The notes beneath the pieces were generated by a model. The model saw only the letters and a list, made by a program, of their open reading frames with translations, was not told the DNA's origin and did not search any database. This document shows positions 53,310 through 63,360 of a stretch of 63,360 nucleotides of DNA, one piece after another. Positions within the stretch are counted from its first letter, which is position 1. Every line of letters begins with the position of its first letter. This DNA comes from Sphingomonadales bacterium (GTDB taxonomy: Bacteria; Pseudomonadota; Alphaproteobacteria; Sphingomonadales; Sphingomonadaceae): assembly GCA_013297725.1 (NCBI GenBank), contig JAAFIB010000008.1, forward strand, positions 1 through 63,360, read 5' to 3'. The translations under genes were made by a program, and so were the position numbers.

Positions 53310-54205
53310 CAAAATCCCTTTGTTTCTGGCAGACCAGCTCTGCGGTTGGCGGCCAATAATGTGTTGTGCAGCAAGCAAGCGATCGTCATCGGGCCCACGC
53401 CGCCCGGAACAGGGGTGATCGAACCTGCGATGCCAGAGACATTGGCATAATCAACGTCGCCAACAAGGCGCGTTTTGCCTTCGACGGATGAAGGCACGCG
53501 GTTGATGCCAACGTCAATAACGCAGGCGCCCGGCTTGATCCATTCCGCCTTCACCATTTTGGGGCGTCCAACGGCTGCGACTACAATGTCGGCGCGGCGG
53601 ACTACGTCGGCCAAGTCTTGCGTCCGGCTGTGCGCAATCGTCACCGTGCAATTGGCCGCAAGCAACAATTGCGCAACCGGCTTTCCGACCAGAATAGACC
53701 GGCCAATAACCACAGCATTTTTGCCCGATAGGTCATCACCCAAAACATCACGGATCAGCATCATACATCCCAGCGGCGTGCAGCTGACCAATCCCGGCAG
53801 GCCCGATGCCAACCGACCAGCGCTGACCACATGCAGGCCGTCCACATCCTTGTCTGGATCAATTGCGCTGACGACCGCCATTTCGTCGAGATGTTTAGGC
53901 AAGGGCAGTTGGACGAGAATGCCGTCGACTGCATCGTCAGCATTTAGCCGCTGCACCAGCGCCACCAATTCGTCCTGCGGTGTGTCCGCTGGCAGGCGAT
54001 GTTCAAAACTTGCCATGCCAACTTCGACAGTCTGCTTCGCCTTATTGGCGACATAGACACGGCTGGCCGGATCATCGCCGACCAGGACTACAGCAAGGCC
54101 GGGCTTTCGACCCGCAGCTAACTCGAAAGCAGGAACTGCTTGGGCAATTTTGGCGCGAAGTCCGGCCGCAAATGCTTTGCCGTCAATGATCTGTGCATCG
54201 GACAT
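53309..54205 (-). CDS. folD: Methylenetetrahydrofolate dehydrogenase / cyclohydrolase
   Basis: FolD, 298 residues, converts 5,10-methylene-THF to 10-formyl-THF using NADP in one-carbon metabolism. Motifs: [17 protein letters not shown] (catalytic Lys), [48 protein letters not shown] and [22 protein letters not shown] 54205 is preferred to a TTG three codons upstream. Intact. Confidence 0.96.
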   Translation of the reverse strand: MSDAQIIDGKAFAAGLRAKIAQAVPAFELAAGRKPGLAVVLVGDDPASRVYVANKAKQTVEVGMASFEHRLPADTPQDELVALVQRLNADDAVDGILVQLPLPKHLDEMAVVSAIDPDKDVDGLHVVSAGRLASGLPGLVSCTPLGCMMLIRDVLGDDLSGKNAVVIGRSILVGKPVAQLLLAANCTVTIAHSRTQDLADVVRRADIVVAAVGRPKMVKAEWIKPGACVIDVGINRVPSSVEGKTRLVGDVDYANVSGIAGSITPVPGGVGPMTIACLLHNTLLAANRRAGLPETKGF

Positions 54206-54214
54206 TATCGGCAA

Positions 54215-54517
54215 TTATAGCGTGCCGCTGGCGATGCTATTCGCTGCACCGGCCAACAAAATCTGGATCGCACGCATACCGAAAATCAGAACGATGGGAG
54301 AAAAATCGATCATTCCTGTGTCGGGCATGATTTTGCGGATCGGCCGCAGTACAGGATCAAGGATCGCGTTCAAGGCTTGCCAGATCGACGCGACAATATT
54401 GTTATTCAAGCTGATAACGTTGAACACCAGCAATAGGCTGAGCACAAACTGCACGATCACAACGGTCGTGACCAGATCAATCAGCAGGCCAAGAATTTGG
54501 ATAAGCGCTTGAAGCAT
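54215..54517 (-). CDS. YggT family membrane protein
   Basis: A 100-residue protein with two membrane spans (LIDLVTTVVIVQFVLSLLLV and FGMRAIQILLAGAANSIASG) and the conserved ILDPVLRPIRKIMPDTGMID segment between them. The YggT family is linked to osmotic stress and cell division site factors; its exact role is not settled. Just upstream of folD on the same strand. Confidence 0.87.
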   Translation of the reverse strand: MLQALIQILGLLIDLVTTVVIVQFVLSLLLVFNVISLNNNIVASIWQALNAILDPVLRPIRKIMPDTGMIDFSPIVLIFGMRAIQILLAGAANSIASGTL

Positions 54518-54597
54518 TTTCGTCTCCGGAAAGGTATTTCAATCCGATTAGCCGAGCTGCACCGCTGTATCAACAGCGTAGAACAGCTATTGCACAG

Positions 54598-55509
54598 CTA
54601 TTTGTGAACGAGTGTCCCCGCACCGCGCGCAGTGAAGATTTCCAGCAGCGACACATGCGGCACGCGGCCATCTAGAATAACCGCAGCTTCGGTTCCGCCA
54701 TTGACCGCCTCAATGCAGGTTTCAAGTTTCGGGATCATCCCGCCGGTTACTGTGCCATCCGCGCGCAACGCAGCGATTTGCGATGGATCAAGATCGGTTA
54801 GTAAATTGCCATCCTTATCAAGGACGCCTGCAACATCTGTCAGCAAAAATAGCCGCGCTGCTCCAAGTGCTGCGGCAATCGCTCCCGCCATTGTGTCGGC
54901 ATTGATATTAAACGTCTGCCCATCCTCATCGACGCCAATTGGCGCAATCACTGGGATCATATCCGCAGCAGAAATCGTATCGAGAATGCGCCTGTCGATC
55001 GTTTTGGGTGTGCCGACAAAGCCAAGATCAACCGCGCGTTCGATATTGCTATCAGGGTCGCGGGTGGTTCCTTCCACCTTTTCGGCGATAACAAAGCCTC
55101 CGTCTTTGCCAGAGATGCCAACGGCGCGGCCACCGGCTTGGGCGATCCAGCTGACCAATTCTTTGTTGATTGCCCCGGACAACACCATTTCAGCGATCTT
55201 GGCAGTTTCGGCATCAGTGACGCGCAGGCCGTCGACAAAGTTCGATTCGACCCCGAGTTTTTTCAGCATCGCTCCGATTTGCGGTCCGCCGCCGTGCACA
55301 ACAACGGGGTTAATGCCTACCGCTTTCAAAAGCACGATGTCCTCTGCAAAATTGCGCGCGGCCTCTGGATCACCCATTGCGTGGCCGCCATATTTGATGA
55401 CAAAGATTTTGCCGGCATAACGCTGCATATACGGCAGCGCCTCGGTCAGCGTTTCGGCCTTGGCGAGCAGTTCCCGCATTTGTGCAGTGTCGGGTGTGGG
55501 CGTGGTCAT
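54598..55509 (-). CDS. argB: Acetylglutamate kinase
   Basis: ArgB, 303 residues, phosphorylates N-acetylglutamate in arginine synthesis. [11 protein letters not shown] (ATP site), [40 protein letters not shown] and [17 protein letters not shown] [20 protein letters not shown]. Its length and N-terminal extension are typical of arginine-inhibited hexameric forms. ATG 55509 ([14 protein letters not shown]) is chosen; the longer frame overlaps the upstream gene. Confidence 0.96.
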   Translation of the reverse strand: MTTPTPDTAQMRELLAKAETLTEALPYMQRYAGKIFVIKYGGHAMGDPEAARNFAEDIVLLKAVGINPVVVHGGGPQIGAMLKKLGVESNFVDGLRVTDAETAKIAEMVLSGAINKELVSWIAQAGGRAVGISGKDGGFVIAEKVEGTTRDPDSNIERAVDLGFVGTPKTIDRRILDTISAADMIPVIAPIGVDEDGQTFNINADTMAGAIAAALGAARLFLLTDVAGVLDKDGNLLTDLDPSQIAALRADGTVTGGMIPKLETCIEAVNGGTEAAVILDGRVPHVSLLEIFTARGAGTLVHK

Positions 55510-55522
55510 GATGCGGCGCGGG

Positions 55523-56179
55523 TTATGCGCTGTGGGTTGGGCCGTCAAGCTTACGGCCCAGATTGACCACTATCGCAATCACAACAGGGATAAGCACAAA
55601 TGACAGCACAACCTTGGTCAGCATCTGTCCGGCCATCAACTCGCCAATCGGGCGTACGCCGTAAAACGAGATTGAGATAAACAGAAGCGTGTCAATAATC
55701 TGTGACAATGCCGCCGCGATAATACCGCGCACTGCGGCATAGCTGCCGGTTGCTGAGCGCAGCTTGTCGAACAGCCAGACGTTCAGCGTTTGTGATGTGC
55801 CATATGCGATAATCCCCGCCAGCATCATCCGCCAGCTTTGACCAAGAATAACCGGAAATGCCTCGATTGCCGGGGGATACATATCTTTGTCATGCGGTAA
55901 GCTGATCACGAATAGCGACAACAAAATTGCACCGATCAATGGCAAGAAGCCTAGCCGCACGAGCCGGTTTGCTGTCTCTGTGCCATGCAGTTCGGCGATC
56001 CCGCTGGAAATGCCGACTAGCAACAGAAACGGGAAAATTCCGGCTTCAACCGCCAACGGCCCAAGCGCCACTTGCTTTGCGCCTAACACGCCAGCGATCG
56101 TCACCATGCCGCCATAAAATATCGCAAACAGGAATAAGGACTGGGGGATGGATGACCCCGATTGTTGGTTGCTTGGCAT
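55523..56179 (-). CDS. YhhQ/VUT family queuosine precursor transporter
   Basis: A 218-residue membrane protein with about six spans ([60 protein letters not shown]) and [20 protein letters not shown], the conserved region of YhhQ proteins that take up queuosine precursors. ATG 56179 follows GGGGAGAATAACG. 13 bp upstream of argB. Confidence 0.85.
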   Translation of the reverse strand: MPSNQQSGSSIPQSLFLFAIFYGGMVTIAGVLGAKQVALGPLAVEAGIFPFLLLVGISSGIAELHGTETANRLVRLGFLPLIGAILLSLFVISLPHDKDMYPPAIEAFPVILGQSWRMMLAGIIAYGTSQTLNVWLFDKLRSATGSYAAVRGIIAAALSQIIDTLLFISISFYGVRPIGELMAGQMLTKVVLSFVLIPVVIAIVVNLGRKLDGPTHSA

Positions 56180-56260
56180 CGTTATTCTCCCCTTGCTAGA
56201 CTTCATGGGTAACGTGAAAACCGATTGATGCAAGGCCTGCCCATCAATTCACAACAATTC

Positions 56261-56351
56261 GTCACCCTGAACTTGTTTCAGGGTCTATTTCTCCGCATAA
56301 GCCTTGGTGTGAGTGTCGCGACGGATGCTGAAACAAGTTCAGCATGACGGC
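56261..56351. repeat. Intergenic inverted repeat (GTCATGCTGAAC family)
   Basis: GTCACCCTGAACTTGTTTCA...GGGT at the left pairs with GCTGAAACAAGTTCAGCATG...ACGG at the right. Same family as the copy inside the GTA-like cluster at 24211, in inverted orientation, showing that the family belongs to the host genome. Confidence 0.8.
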
Positions 56352-56374
56352 GTTTGGAGTTGAGGGGGAAATTT

Positions 56375-57628
56375 ATGCAAATCTTAATGAGCCTGACAGG
56401 TATGGCGCTGATTGTGCTGTTTGCAATTTTGCTGTCGTCTAACCGTAAGGCAATTCGTCCTCGTGTGGTGCTTGCTGCGTTCGGGTTACAAGCCGCGATT
56501 TCCGCTTTTGTTTTCCTCACACCCGTAGGTAAATTTGTGCTTCAAGGCATGTCTAACGGCTTTATTAAGCTTCTGGGCTACGCATCGGCTGGCACAGCGG
56601 CGATCTTGGGCCCACTTGCTGAGCCTCCATTTGTCTATTCCTTTGCCATCGGAGCACTACCTGCCATTATCTTTTTCGCCGCTTTGGTATCGGTGCTTTA
56701 TTACATTGGCATCATGCAGCTGATCGTCAAATGGGTTGGCGGGGCTATTCGGTTTTTGACAGGGATTTCCCGCGTCGAATCACTGGGTGCTGCGGCAAAC
56801 ATCTTTGTCGGCCAGTCCGAATCGCCACTGGTTATCCGGCCTTATTTATCGGCGCTTACCCCGTCACAGCTTTTCACGATTATGACAGTTGGCTTTGCCG
56901 GTGTGGCTGGGACCATTTTGGCTGGATATGTTAGTGCGCTTGGCGGCGATGATCTTGCCAAATCGCTTCTTCCCTATTTGATAACCGCAAGCTTCATGGC
57001 CGCTCCCGGTGGTATCCTGATGGCGAAACTGATGATGCCGGATAATCCTGAGGATTATGGCAAAGAACCAGAAGTGGAAGGGCCGCTGCAATTTGGCGAA
57101 GAAAAGCCTGCCAATATCATCATGGCTGCTGCTGAAGGCGCGCAGACCGGCGTAAAACTTGCCGTCGCCGTTGCAGCTATGGTGCTAGCGTTTGTGGCGC
57201 TGATGGCGCTTGCCAATGGTGTATTGGGCGGCATCGGCGGCTGGTTTGGTCAACCCGACCTTAGCTTTCAGCAGATCGTCGGCTATGTCTTTGCCCCCGT
57301 TATGTATGTGATTGGCGTGCCATGGGCAGAGGCTACGCAAGCAGGCAGCCTGTTTGGAACAAAGTTTGTGCTGAATGAATTTATCGCCTTTCAGGATTTG
57401 AAAGATCTGAAAACGGCGCTTTCGCCGTCAACCCTAATCATAACGACCTTTGCTCTGTGCGGCTTCGCCAATTTCAGCTCGATTGCGATCCAGATGGCGG
57501 TGACGGGTGGATTGGCCCCCAATCAACGGCCGGTGATTGCGAAGCTTGGCCTAAAGGCACTGGCGGCGGGTTCGCTGTCCAACTTGATGAGCGCGGCATT
57601 GGCCGGGCTGTTTTTGTCTTTGGCATAG
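56375..57628 (+). CDS. Concentrative nucleoside transporter, NupC type
   Basis: A 417-residue CNT-family transporter that takes up nucleosides with H+ or Na+. Signature NIFVGQSESPLVIRPYLSAL (conserved GQSE) and KFVLNEFIAFQDL, and about ten membrane spans (PAIIFFAALVSVLYYIGIM, FTIMTVGFAGVAGTILAGYV). ATG 56375 follows GAGGGGGA. Divergent from the YhhQ gene, with an inverted repeat between. Confidence 0.92.
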   Translation: MQILMSLTGMALIVLFAILLSSNRKAIRPRVVLAAFGLQAAISAFVFLTPVGKFVLQGMSNGFIKLLGYASAGTAAILGPLAEPPFVYSFAIGALPAIIFFAALVSVLYYIGIMQLIVKWVGGAIRFLTGISRVESLGAAANIFVGQSESPLVIRPYLSALTPSQLFTIMTVGFAGVAGTILAGYVSALGGDDLAKSLLPYLITASFMAAPGGILMAKLMMPDNPEDYGKEPEVEGPLQFGEEKPANIIMAAAEGAQTGVKLAVAVAAMVLAFVALMALANGVLGGIGGWFGQPDLSFQQIVGYVFAPVMYVIGVPWAEATQAGSLFGTKFVLNEFIAFQDLKDLKTALSPSTLIITTFALCGFANFSSIAIQMAVTGGLAPNQRPVIAKLGLKALAAGSLSNLMSAALAGLFLSLA

Positions 57629-57704
57629 AATTAAGCTCTCACGAAGACACGAAGACATGAAGTTGGCAATGCCCTAACTTAGTGCCTTTGTGTCTACGTG
57701 CGAG

Positions 57705-60341
57705 CTATTCTCTTTCTTCTCCCGCCAGCCCTTTCAATTCATAAAGCAAATCCAGTGCCGCCCTTGGGCTTAGCGCATCAAGATCAGTTCCGGCCAATCG
57801 GTCGCGAACAGCATCGACCTTTGCTTCTGCTGCATCAAGGGCCGCACTGAACAACGGCATGTCGCCAAGACCTGCGGCAAGCCCCCCTGTTTCGGCGCGG
57901 CCTTTTTCGAGGCGTTCCAGCACTTGCGATGCGCGGGCTAGAACTGGCGGGGGCAATCCGGCCAGCTTAGCGACGGCGATGCCATAGCTGCGATCGGCTG
58001 GACCGCGATCAACTTCGTGGAGCAGGACGAGGTCGCCCTTATACTCTTTGGCACGCACATGGTGCAGCGAGAGTGCGTCCAAAGTGTCGGATAGCCGCGT
58101 CAGTTCGTGATAGTGCGTGGCGAACAGGCAACGGCAACGGTTGGTTTCGTGGATGCCCTCAACCACGGCCCATGCGATGGCGAGGCCGTCATAGGTCGAT
58201 GTGCCGCGACCGACCTCATCCAATATCACAAAGCTACGCTCGGAAGCCTGCGCCATGATGGCGGCGGTTTCGACCATTTCGACCATGAAGGTGGAGCGCC
58301 CCCGTGCCAGATTATCCGACGCACCGACGCGGCTGAACAGCCGGTCGACAAGGCCAAGTCTTGCGGTGGTGGCCGGAACATAGCTACCCGCCTGCGCCAA
58401 GATCACGATCAGCGCGTTCTGCCGCAGGAACGTCGACTTGCCGCCCATGTTAGGGCCGCTGACCAGCCATAGGCGTTTGTCGGATGCAAGCTCACAATCA
58501 TTGGCGATGAAGCGCTCGCCGATCTGCGCCAGTGCGCTTTCGACGACTGGATGGCGGCCGCCCTCAATATGAAGTTCGTTGCCGATCACAAATTCAGGCA
58601 AGCACCAACGCCCCTCAGCGGCGCGTTCGGCAAGAGCGGCGGCCACATCAATCCTTGCCAAAGCATCGGCACTTGCAGCTATCGCAATGCGGCGCGTTAG
58701 GACATGCTCGACCAACTCCTCCAGATGCGCTGCCTCTGCTGCCAATGCATGGCCCGATGCCTGCGTGATCCGCAGTGCTTCTTCGTGAAGTTCGGGCGAA
58801 TTAAACCGCACTGCGCCTGCCATGGTTTGCCGATGGGTAAAGCCGCTGCCCGCCGCCATTAACGCATCACCATTTTTGGCGGGCACTTCGACGAAATAAC
58901 CAAGCACGCCGTTATGCCTTATTTTCAGCGAGGTGATGCCGGTCGACGCCCGATAGCGCGCCTCCATCGCCGCCACAGCGCTGCGGCCATCACGCCCGGC
59001 CAAACGCAAAGCATCCAAAGCGGCGTCATAGCCCTCGGCGATATAGCCGCCCTGACTGGCCTCTGTCGGCGGCGTTTGCACCAGCGCGCGGCTGAACAAA
59101 TCCACCATCGCGCCATGCCCGTCTAGGCTGGGCAACAGAGTGTCGAGCAACGCGGGGCGCTCGGCCACCGCCCCCAACCGCTCACGCAGTATCCGTGCGC
59201 CATCAAGCCCGTCGCGGATCTGGCCCAAATCACGAGGGCTGCCCCGGCCAGCGACAATGCGGCCCAATGCGCGGGCGATATCGGGCAGCTGCCGCAGCGC
59301 TGCACGCACACTGTCGCGCAGTAATGGCGCATCATGGAACCATTGCACCAACGCAAGCCGCGCCTCAATCTGGCCTTTGTCCATCAGTGGCGCAGACAGG
59401 TCGGCCGCCAATTGCCGAGCACCAGCGCCCGTAATCGTCCGGTCAATTTCTGCGAGCAGCGACCCTGTCCGTCCGCCGTTATTAGCTGACCGGGTGATTT
59501 CCAAGCTGTCGCGGGTCGCCTGATCAATCAGCAGATATTGCTGCACCTCACGCTGGATCGGTGTTTTCAGGAACGGCATTTTGCCTTGGCCTGCATGATC
59601 CAGATATGTCAGCAGGCCGCCAGCAGCGGCGAGTTCAGCGCGTGATAAACCACCAAAATTGTCGCTGCCGAAATGGCTAGCCAAGGCGGCTTTCCCGCCT
59701 ACGCTGTCAAAACCTTCTCTTGGGCGTTCGATGCTGCCAAATGGAGCGCCGGAAAATCCTTCGGGGAACACAACCTCGCTGGCCCCAAGTCTTGCAAGTT
59801 CTGCCTCTAGCGACGCTGCGCTGACACAACTTACCTCGAAATATCCCGTCGAAATATCCGCCGCCGCAAGCCCGATTTCGCCGCCCGCCTCGGCCAAGGC
59901 CACCAGCATATTCGACGCCCAGCTATCGAGCAGGCTGTCCTCTGTCAGTGTCCCTGCGGTGACAAAGCGGATGATGTCACGAGCAACCAGCGCCTTATAC
60001 CCGCCGCGTGCCTTTGCCTGTTCCGGCGTTTCGATCTGTTCAGCGATAGCGACCCTGTGTCCGGCCTTGATAAGCCGCGCCAAATAACCCTCGGCTGCGT
60101 GCACTGGCACGCCGCACATAGGGATCGGCGATCCCCCATGTTCCCCGCGAGAGGTCAGTGCGATATCGAGCGTTTGCGACGCGATCTTGGCATCGTCAAA
60201 AAACAGCTCGAAAAAATCTCCCATCCGGTAGAATAGCAAACAGCCGTCAGCTTTTGCTTTCAGCTTTAAATACTGCGCCATCATTGGCGTTGGTGTTTCA
60301 AGACCGGGCAGAGCAGCATTCTTTTTGGGGCGGGATTCCAT
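57705..60341 (-). CDS. mutS: DNA mismatch repair protein MutS
   Basis: MutS, 878 residues, recognises mismatches and recruits MutL. Mismatch-binding TPMMAQYLKLKAKADGCLLF and FYRMGDFFELFFDDA (Phe-x-Glu), Walker A SGPNMGGKSTFLRQNALIVI, Walker B and signature FVILDEVGRGTSTYDGLAIA, and FATHYHELTRL. Intact. ATG 60341 (MESRPKKNAALPGL) fits the family length; the frame continues to 60443. The 76-bp gap before the NupC stop holds an imperfect CACGAAGACACGAAG repeat. Confidence 0.97.
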   Translation of the reverse strand: MESRPKKNAALPGLETPTPMMAQYLKLKAKADGCLLFYRMGDFFELFFDDAKIASQTLDIALTSRGEHGGSPIPMCGVPVHAAEGYLARLIKAGHRVAIAEQIETPEQAKARGGYKALVARDIIRFVTAGTLTEDSLLDSWASNMLVALAEAGGEIGLAAADISTGYFEVSCVSAASLEAELARLGASEVVFPEGFSGAPFGSIERPREGFDSVGGKAALASHFGSDNFGGLSRAELAAAGGLLTYLDHAGQGKMPFLKTPIQREVQQYLLIDQATRDSLEITRSANNGGRTGSLLAEIDRTITGAGARQLAADLSAPLMDKGQIEARLALVQWFHDAPLLRDSVRAALRQLPDIARALGRIVAGRGSPRDLGQIRDGLDGARILRERLGAVAERPALLDTLLPSLDGHGAMVDLFSRALVQTPPTEASQGGYIAEGYDAALDALRLAGRDGRSAVAAMEARYRASTGITSLKIRHNGVLGYFVEVPAKNGDALMAAGSGFTHRQTMAGAVRFNSPELHEEALRITQASGHALAAEAAHLEELVEHVLTRRIAIAASADALARIDVAAALAERAAEGRWCLPEFVIGNELHIEGGRHPVVESALAQIGERFIANDCELASDKRLWLVSGPNMGGKSTFLRQNALIVILAQAGSYVPATTARLGLVDRLFSRVGASDNLARGRSTFMVEMVETAAIMAQASERSFVILDEVGRGTSTYDGLAIAWAVVEGIHETNRCRCLFATHYHELTRLSDTLDALSLHHVRAKEYKGDLVLLHEVDRGPADRSYGIAVAKLAGLPPPVLARASQVLERLEKGRAETGGLAAGLGDMPLFSAALDAAEAKVDAVRDRLAGTDLDALSPRAALDLLYELKGLAGEERE

Positions 60342-60496
60342 AATGCTTGATACCCGCTTGCCCGGCCAAGGCAACACCAGCACATCGAACTTTTGTGGAA
60401 TAGTTTGCCTCAGCCCTAAGCATGTGGGCTTGCGCGCTTGCACCCCTTGCCGCTAGGGCGGGCTGGTAAGAAATGTAACCAAGGCAGCCGATTATT

Positions 60497-62761
60497 ATGA
60501 GCGATAGCGACGTCCAGTTTACTGCCCAAGAGGCTTTGCTTTTTCACTCGCAGGGACGTCCTGGCAAAATCGAGATTATTGCGACTAAGCCGATGGCGAC
60601 GCAGCGTGATTTAAGCCTTGCATACTCCCCGGGCGTTGCTGTTCCGGTTCAGGCGATCGCAGATGATCCAGCGACTGCTTATGATTATACGGCCAAGGGC
60701 AATCTGGTTGCGGTGATTTCAAACGGCACCGCGATTCTTGGCATGGGCAATCTGGGTGCGCTTGCATCAAAGCCAGTGATGGAGGGCAAGGCAGTCTTGT
60801 TCAAACGGTTCGCTGATGTTGATTCCATCGATATCGAGGTGAACACAGAAGATGCGCAGCGTTTCATTGATGCTGTGGAATTGCTGGAGCCCACATTCGG
60901 CGGAATCAATCTGGAAGACATTGCAGCCCCCGATTGTTTCGTGATCGAACAGACGCTGCGTGAACGCATGAATATACCTGTATTCCATGATGATCAGCAC
61001 GGTACGGCGATTATTACTGCCGCTGGCCTGATCAACGCCTGTATGTTGACCGGGCGCGAGTTAAAAGACATCAAAATCGTTTGCAACGGCGCGGGCGCTG
61101 CCGCGATTGCCTGCACCGAGCTGGTTAAGGCGATGGGTGTCAAACACAGCAACGTCATCATGTGTGACCGCAAAGGCGTGATCTATCAGGGCCGCACCGA
61201 GGGCATGGATCAGTGGAAATCGGCGCATGCTGTGCCAACTGAAAAGCGGACTTTGGCTGAGGCCATTGTCGGCGCGGATGTGTTTCTTGGGCTGTCTGCT
61301 GCGAATATGATGACTAAGGATATGGTCCGTTCGATGGCCGATCAGCCAATCATCTTTGCCATGGCAAACCCCGATCCTGAGATTACCCCGCCTGATGCGT
61401 TGGAGGCACGCCCCGATGCGATTGTCGCTACGGGACGTTCGGATTATCCTAATCAGGTCAACAATGTGCTTGGGTTCCCCTTCATCTTCCGCGGTGCGCT
61501 TGATGTGCGTGCGACGACGATCAACGAAGAAATGAAGATTGCGGCGGCTAACGCAATTGCCGAATTGGCACGCGAAACCGTGCATGAAGATGTGGCGGCT
61601 GCCTATGGCGGAAACGCGCAGAGCTTTGGCCGTGATTACATTATCCCTGCACCGTTCGATCCGCGCTTGATCGAGGTTGTCTCGTCGGCGGTCGCCAAGG
61701 CGGCAATGGATAGCGGCGTAGCGCAAAAGCCGATTGCCGATATGGACGCGTACCGTGCGTCGCTGCGCGCGCGCCAGAACCCGACGACCTCTGTGATGGC
61801 GCAAGTCTATGAAGTGGCGCGGGCGAAACCGAAACGCGTCATTTTTGCCGAGGCCGAAGAAGACGTCGTGCTGCGCGCTGCCGTTCAATTTCGGCAAGAT
61901 GGTTACGGCACGCCGGTGCTGGTTGGGCGCGATGCGGCGGTTCTGGAAAAGTTGCACGCGATGGGTGTGGCCAATCCTGAAAGCTATGAAATCCATAACA
62001 GCGTATCCAGCCCATTGGTGCCTGCGATGGTGGACCGGCTTTATACGCGGTTGCAACGGCGCGGTTATCTGCGCCGCGATGTGCAGCGCATGGTCAACCG
62101 CGATCGTAATATCTTTGGCGCGTTGATGCTTGCTATGGATCAGGGTGATGCGATGATCACCGGTATCACCCGCACATTTGCTCAGACGATGCGCGAATTG
62201 CGCCGCGTGCTCGATTCCAAAAAGGCTGAGATCCCTTTTGGCGTGCATGTCTTGGTGGGTAAAACGCATACTGTGTTTATGGCCGACACCACGGTGAACG
62301 AACGTCCAAGTTCCGAGGAACTCGCCTATATCGCTGAAAAAACCGCGCAAGTGGCGCGGCGCATGGGGCATACGCCGCGCGTTGCGTTTTTGTCGTATTC
62401 AACCTTTGGCAATCCGGCGGGCAATTGGCTGGGCAACATCCGCGAGGCCGTAACGATATTGGATCAGCGCAAAGTCGCGTTCGAATATGAAGGCGAAATG
62501 GCGCCCGATGTTGCGCTCAATCCCGCGTTGATGGCGAAATATCCGTTCTGCCGTTTGACTGGCCCTGCGAATGTTCTGATCATGCCCGGCCTGCAATCAG
62601 CCAATCTGTCGGCGAAACTGCTGCGCGAACTTGGCGGTGATCAGGTAATCGGCCCGATGCTGGTTGGCATGGAAAAACCGGTGCAGATTGCAACGATGTC
62701 GTCGAGTGCGTCCGATATTGTGGCGCTGGCTGTGCTGGCGTCGACCGGGGTTGCGACCTAA
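60497..62761 (+). CDS. maeB: NADP-dependent malic enzyme with phosphotransacetylase-like domain
   Basis: A 754-residue oxaloacetate-decarboxylating malate dehydrogenase. Malic N-terminal domain ([20 protein letters not shown]), [23 protein letters not shown]-binding [20 protein letters not shown] (about 60-420), and a C-terminal phosphotransacetylase-like domain (about 430-750; [40 protein letters not shown]) usually regulatory rather than catalytic. It makes pyruvate and NADPH from malate. Next to pyruvate kinase. Confidence 0.95.
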   Translation: MSDSDVQFTAQEALLFHSQGRPGKIEIIATKPMATQRDLSLAYSPGVAVPVQAIADDPATAYDYTAKGNLVAVISNGTAILGMGNLGALASKPVMEGKAVLFKRFADVDSIDIEVNTEDAQRFIDAVELLEPTFGGINLEDIAAPDCFVIEQTLRERMNIPVFHDDQHGTAIITAAGLINACMLTGRELKDIKIVCNGAGAAAIACTELVKAMGVKHSNVIMCDRKGVIYQGRTEGMDQWKSAHAVPTEKRTLAEAIVGADVFLGLSAANMMTKDMVRSMADQPIIFAMANPDPEITPPDALEARPDAIVATGRSDYPNQVNNVLGFPFIFRGALDVRATTINEEMKIAAANAIAELARETVHEDVAAAYGGNAQSFGRDYIIPAPFDPRLIEVVSSAVAKAAMDSGVAQKPIADMDAYRASLRARQNPTTSVMAQVYEVARAKPKRVIFAEAEEDVVLRAAVQFRQDGYGTPVLVGRDAAVLEKLHAMGVANPESYEIHNSVSSPLVPAMVDRLYTRLQRRGYLRRDVQRMVNRDRNIFGALMLAMDQGDAMITGITRTFAQTMRELRRVLDSKKAEIPFGVHVLVGKTHTVFMADTTVNERPSSEELAYIAEKTAQVARRMGHTPRVAFLSYSTFGNPAGNWLGNIREAVTILDQRKVAFEYEGEMAPDVALNPALMAKYPFCRLTGPANVLIMPGLQSANLSAKLLRELGGDQVIGPMLVGMEKPVQIATMSSSASDIVALAVLASTGVAT

Positions 62762-62763
62762 AT

Positions 62764-62784
62764 AAAGGGGCTTAATGCCCCTTT
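62764..62784. terminator. Bidirectional terminator between maeB and pyruvate kinase
   Basis: AAAGGGGC (62764-62771) pairs with GCCCCTTT (62777-62784) around TTAAT, just after the maeB stop and overlapping the final codons of the converging pyruvate kinase gene. Confidence 0.8.
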
Positions 62785-63360
62785 AATTCATCCCCTGTCA
62801 GCCTCACAACGTGCAGCACATTAGTTGATCCTGGCGTGCCAAATGGAACGCCAGCCATCATAATCAAGCGCGCACCGGCACTGCCGAGTGAATAACGCAA
62901 AGCCATGCGTTTGCCCTTGGCGACCATTTCTTCAAAGCTGCCGATATCTTTGGTCGTCACCGCAAATGCGCCCCATAACAGGCCAAGTCGCCGCGCGGTA
63001 TCCTTTGATGCCGTCAGCACCAGCAAAGGCACCGATGGTCGTTCACGCGAAATCCGGCGCGCTGTGGAACCAGACGATGTGAAACAGATAATCGCGCTGG
63101 TCTCCACCGTGTCAGCAATCCGCCCACTGGCCTCGGCCAAGGCATCGGCGGTAGTGTTGTCGGCGGGGGTTTCGGTAAAATGGATGCGTTTGTAGAAATC
63201 GGGATCGTTTTCGACCTGCTGCGCGATCCGGTCCATGATCGACACTGCCTCAATCGGCCAAGCGCCTGCTGCGGTTTCCGCAGATAGCATGACGGCATCG
63301 GCTCCATCATAAATCGCAGTTGCAACGTCGGATACTTCGGCGCGGGTGGGCGATGGAGAG
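62772..63360 (-). CDS. pyk: Pyruvate kinase, 3' part
   Basis: The last roughly 195 residues of pyruvate kinase; the 5' part lies beyond the right edge. The frame stays open to the edge ([40 protein letters not shown]) and includes the C-terminal regulatory domain ([57 protein letters not shown]). It makes pyruvate and ATP in glycolysis. Confidence 0.95.
   Translation of the reverse strand, partial: SPSPTRAEVSDVATAIYDGADAVMLSAETAAGAWPIEAVSIMDRIAQQVENDPDFYKRIHFTETPADNTTADALAEASGRIADTVETSAIICFTSSGSTARRISRERPSVPLLVLTASKDTARRLGLLWGAFAVTTKDIGSFEEMVAKGKRMALRYSLGSAGARLIMMAGVPFGTPGSTNVLHVVRLTGDELKGH

Overview
The window looks like the chromosome of an alphaproteobacterium, most likely a member of the Sphingomonadales (Sphingorhabdus or Sphingopyxis type). 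This is an inference from gene content, moderate GC, the housekeeping protein sequences and the style of intergenic inverted repeats. No rRNA or tRNA gene is visible.

Left part (1-16.0 kb), core and metabolic genes: the 5' part of glyQ faces away from the ribosomal alpha operon rpsM-rpsK-rpoA-rplQ, which has its own strong promoter. A run of mostly single genes follows: a DUF6929-like protein, a secreted prolyl oligopeptidase, a methyltransferase, a ClpP-like periplasmic protein, a VOC protein, alkaline phosphatase, a YgjP-type metallopeptidase, a YcgN-type cysteine cluster protein, a SCO1 lipoprotein, an ankyrin protein, msrB, a CYP153-like P450 and a glutathione S-transferase.

Middle part (16.05-36 kb), accessory DNA: a 2.5-kb islet with a winged-helix regulator and two unrecognised genes is flanked by two 79-bp direct repeats carrying a promoter-like and operator-like palindrome. 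It is followed by a gene-transfer-agent (GTA)-like head and tail cluster (18.8-35.9 kb). The order matches the RcGTA type: g1, terminase g2, portal g3, g3.5, protease g4, capsid g5, connector g6, adaptor g7, g8, major tail protein g9, g10, g10.1, short tape measure g11, DUF2460 g12, DUF2163 g13, NlpC/P60 g14, g15 and a DUF2793 protein. There is no integrase, replication, repressor or lysis gene. The cluster shows signs of decay or remodelling: g15 is interrupted by an in-frame amber codon where related proteins have tryptophan; a secreted-protein gene with its own terminator sits between g4 and the capsid gene; fibre-like genes lie between capsid and connector; the g12 homologue carries a large extra N-terminal domain; and inverted repeats of at least four families fill the gaps, one of them lying inside the terminase reading frame.

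Right part (36-63.4 kb), core genes again: an OmpA-like porin, glnD, an acyl-CoA ligase, lgt, a MidA-type methyltransferase, the Mla-type lipid transport operon (permease, ATPase, MCE protein, auxiliary lipoprotein), trxB, a 2Fe-2S ferredoxin, a NUDIX hydrolase, an ECF sigma factor with a membrane partner, DUF4126 and MarC membrane proteins, a lipoprotein, folD, a YggT protein, argB, a YhhQ-type transporter, a NupC nucleoside transporter, mutS, a maeB-type malic enzyme, and the 3' part of pyruvate kinase at the right edge.
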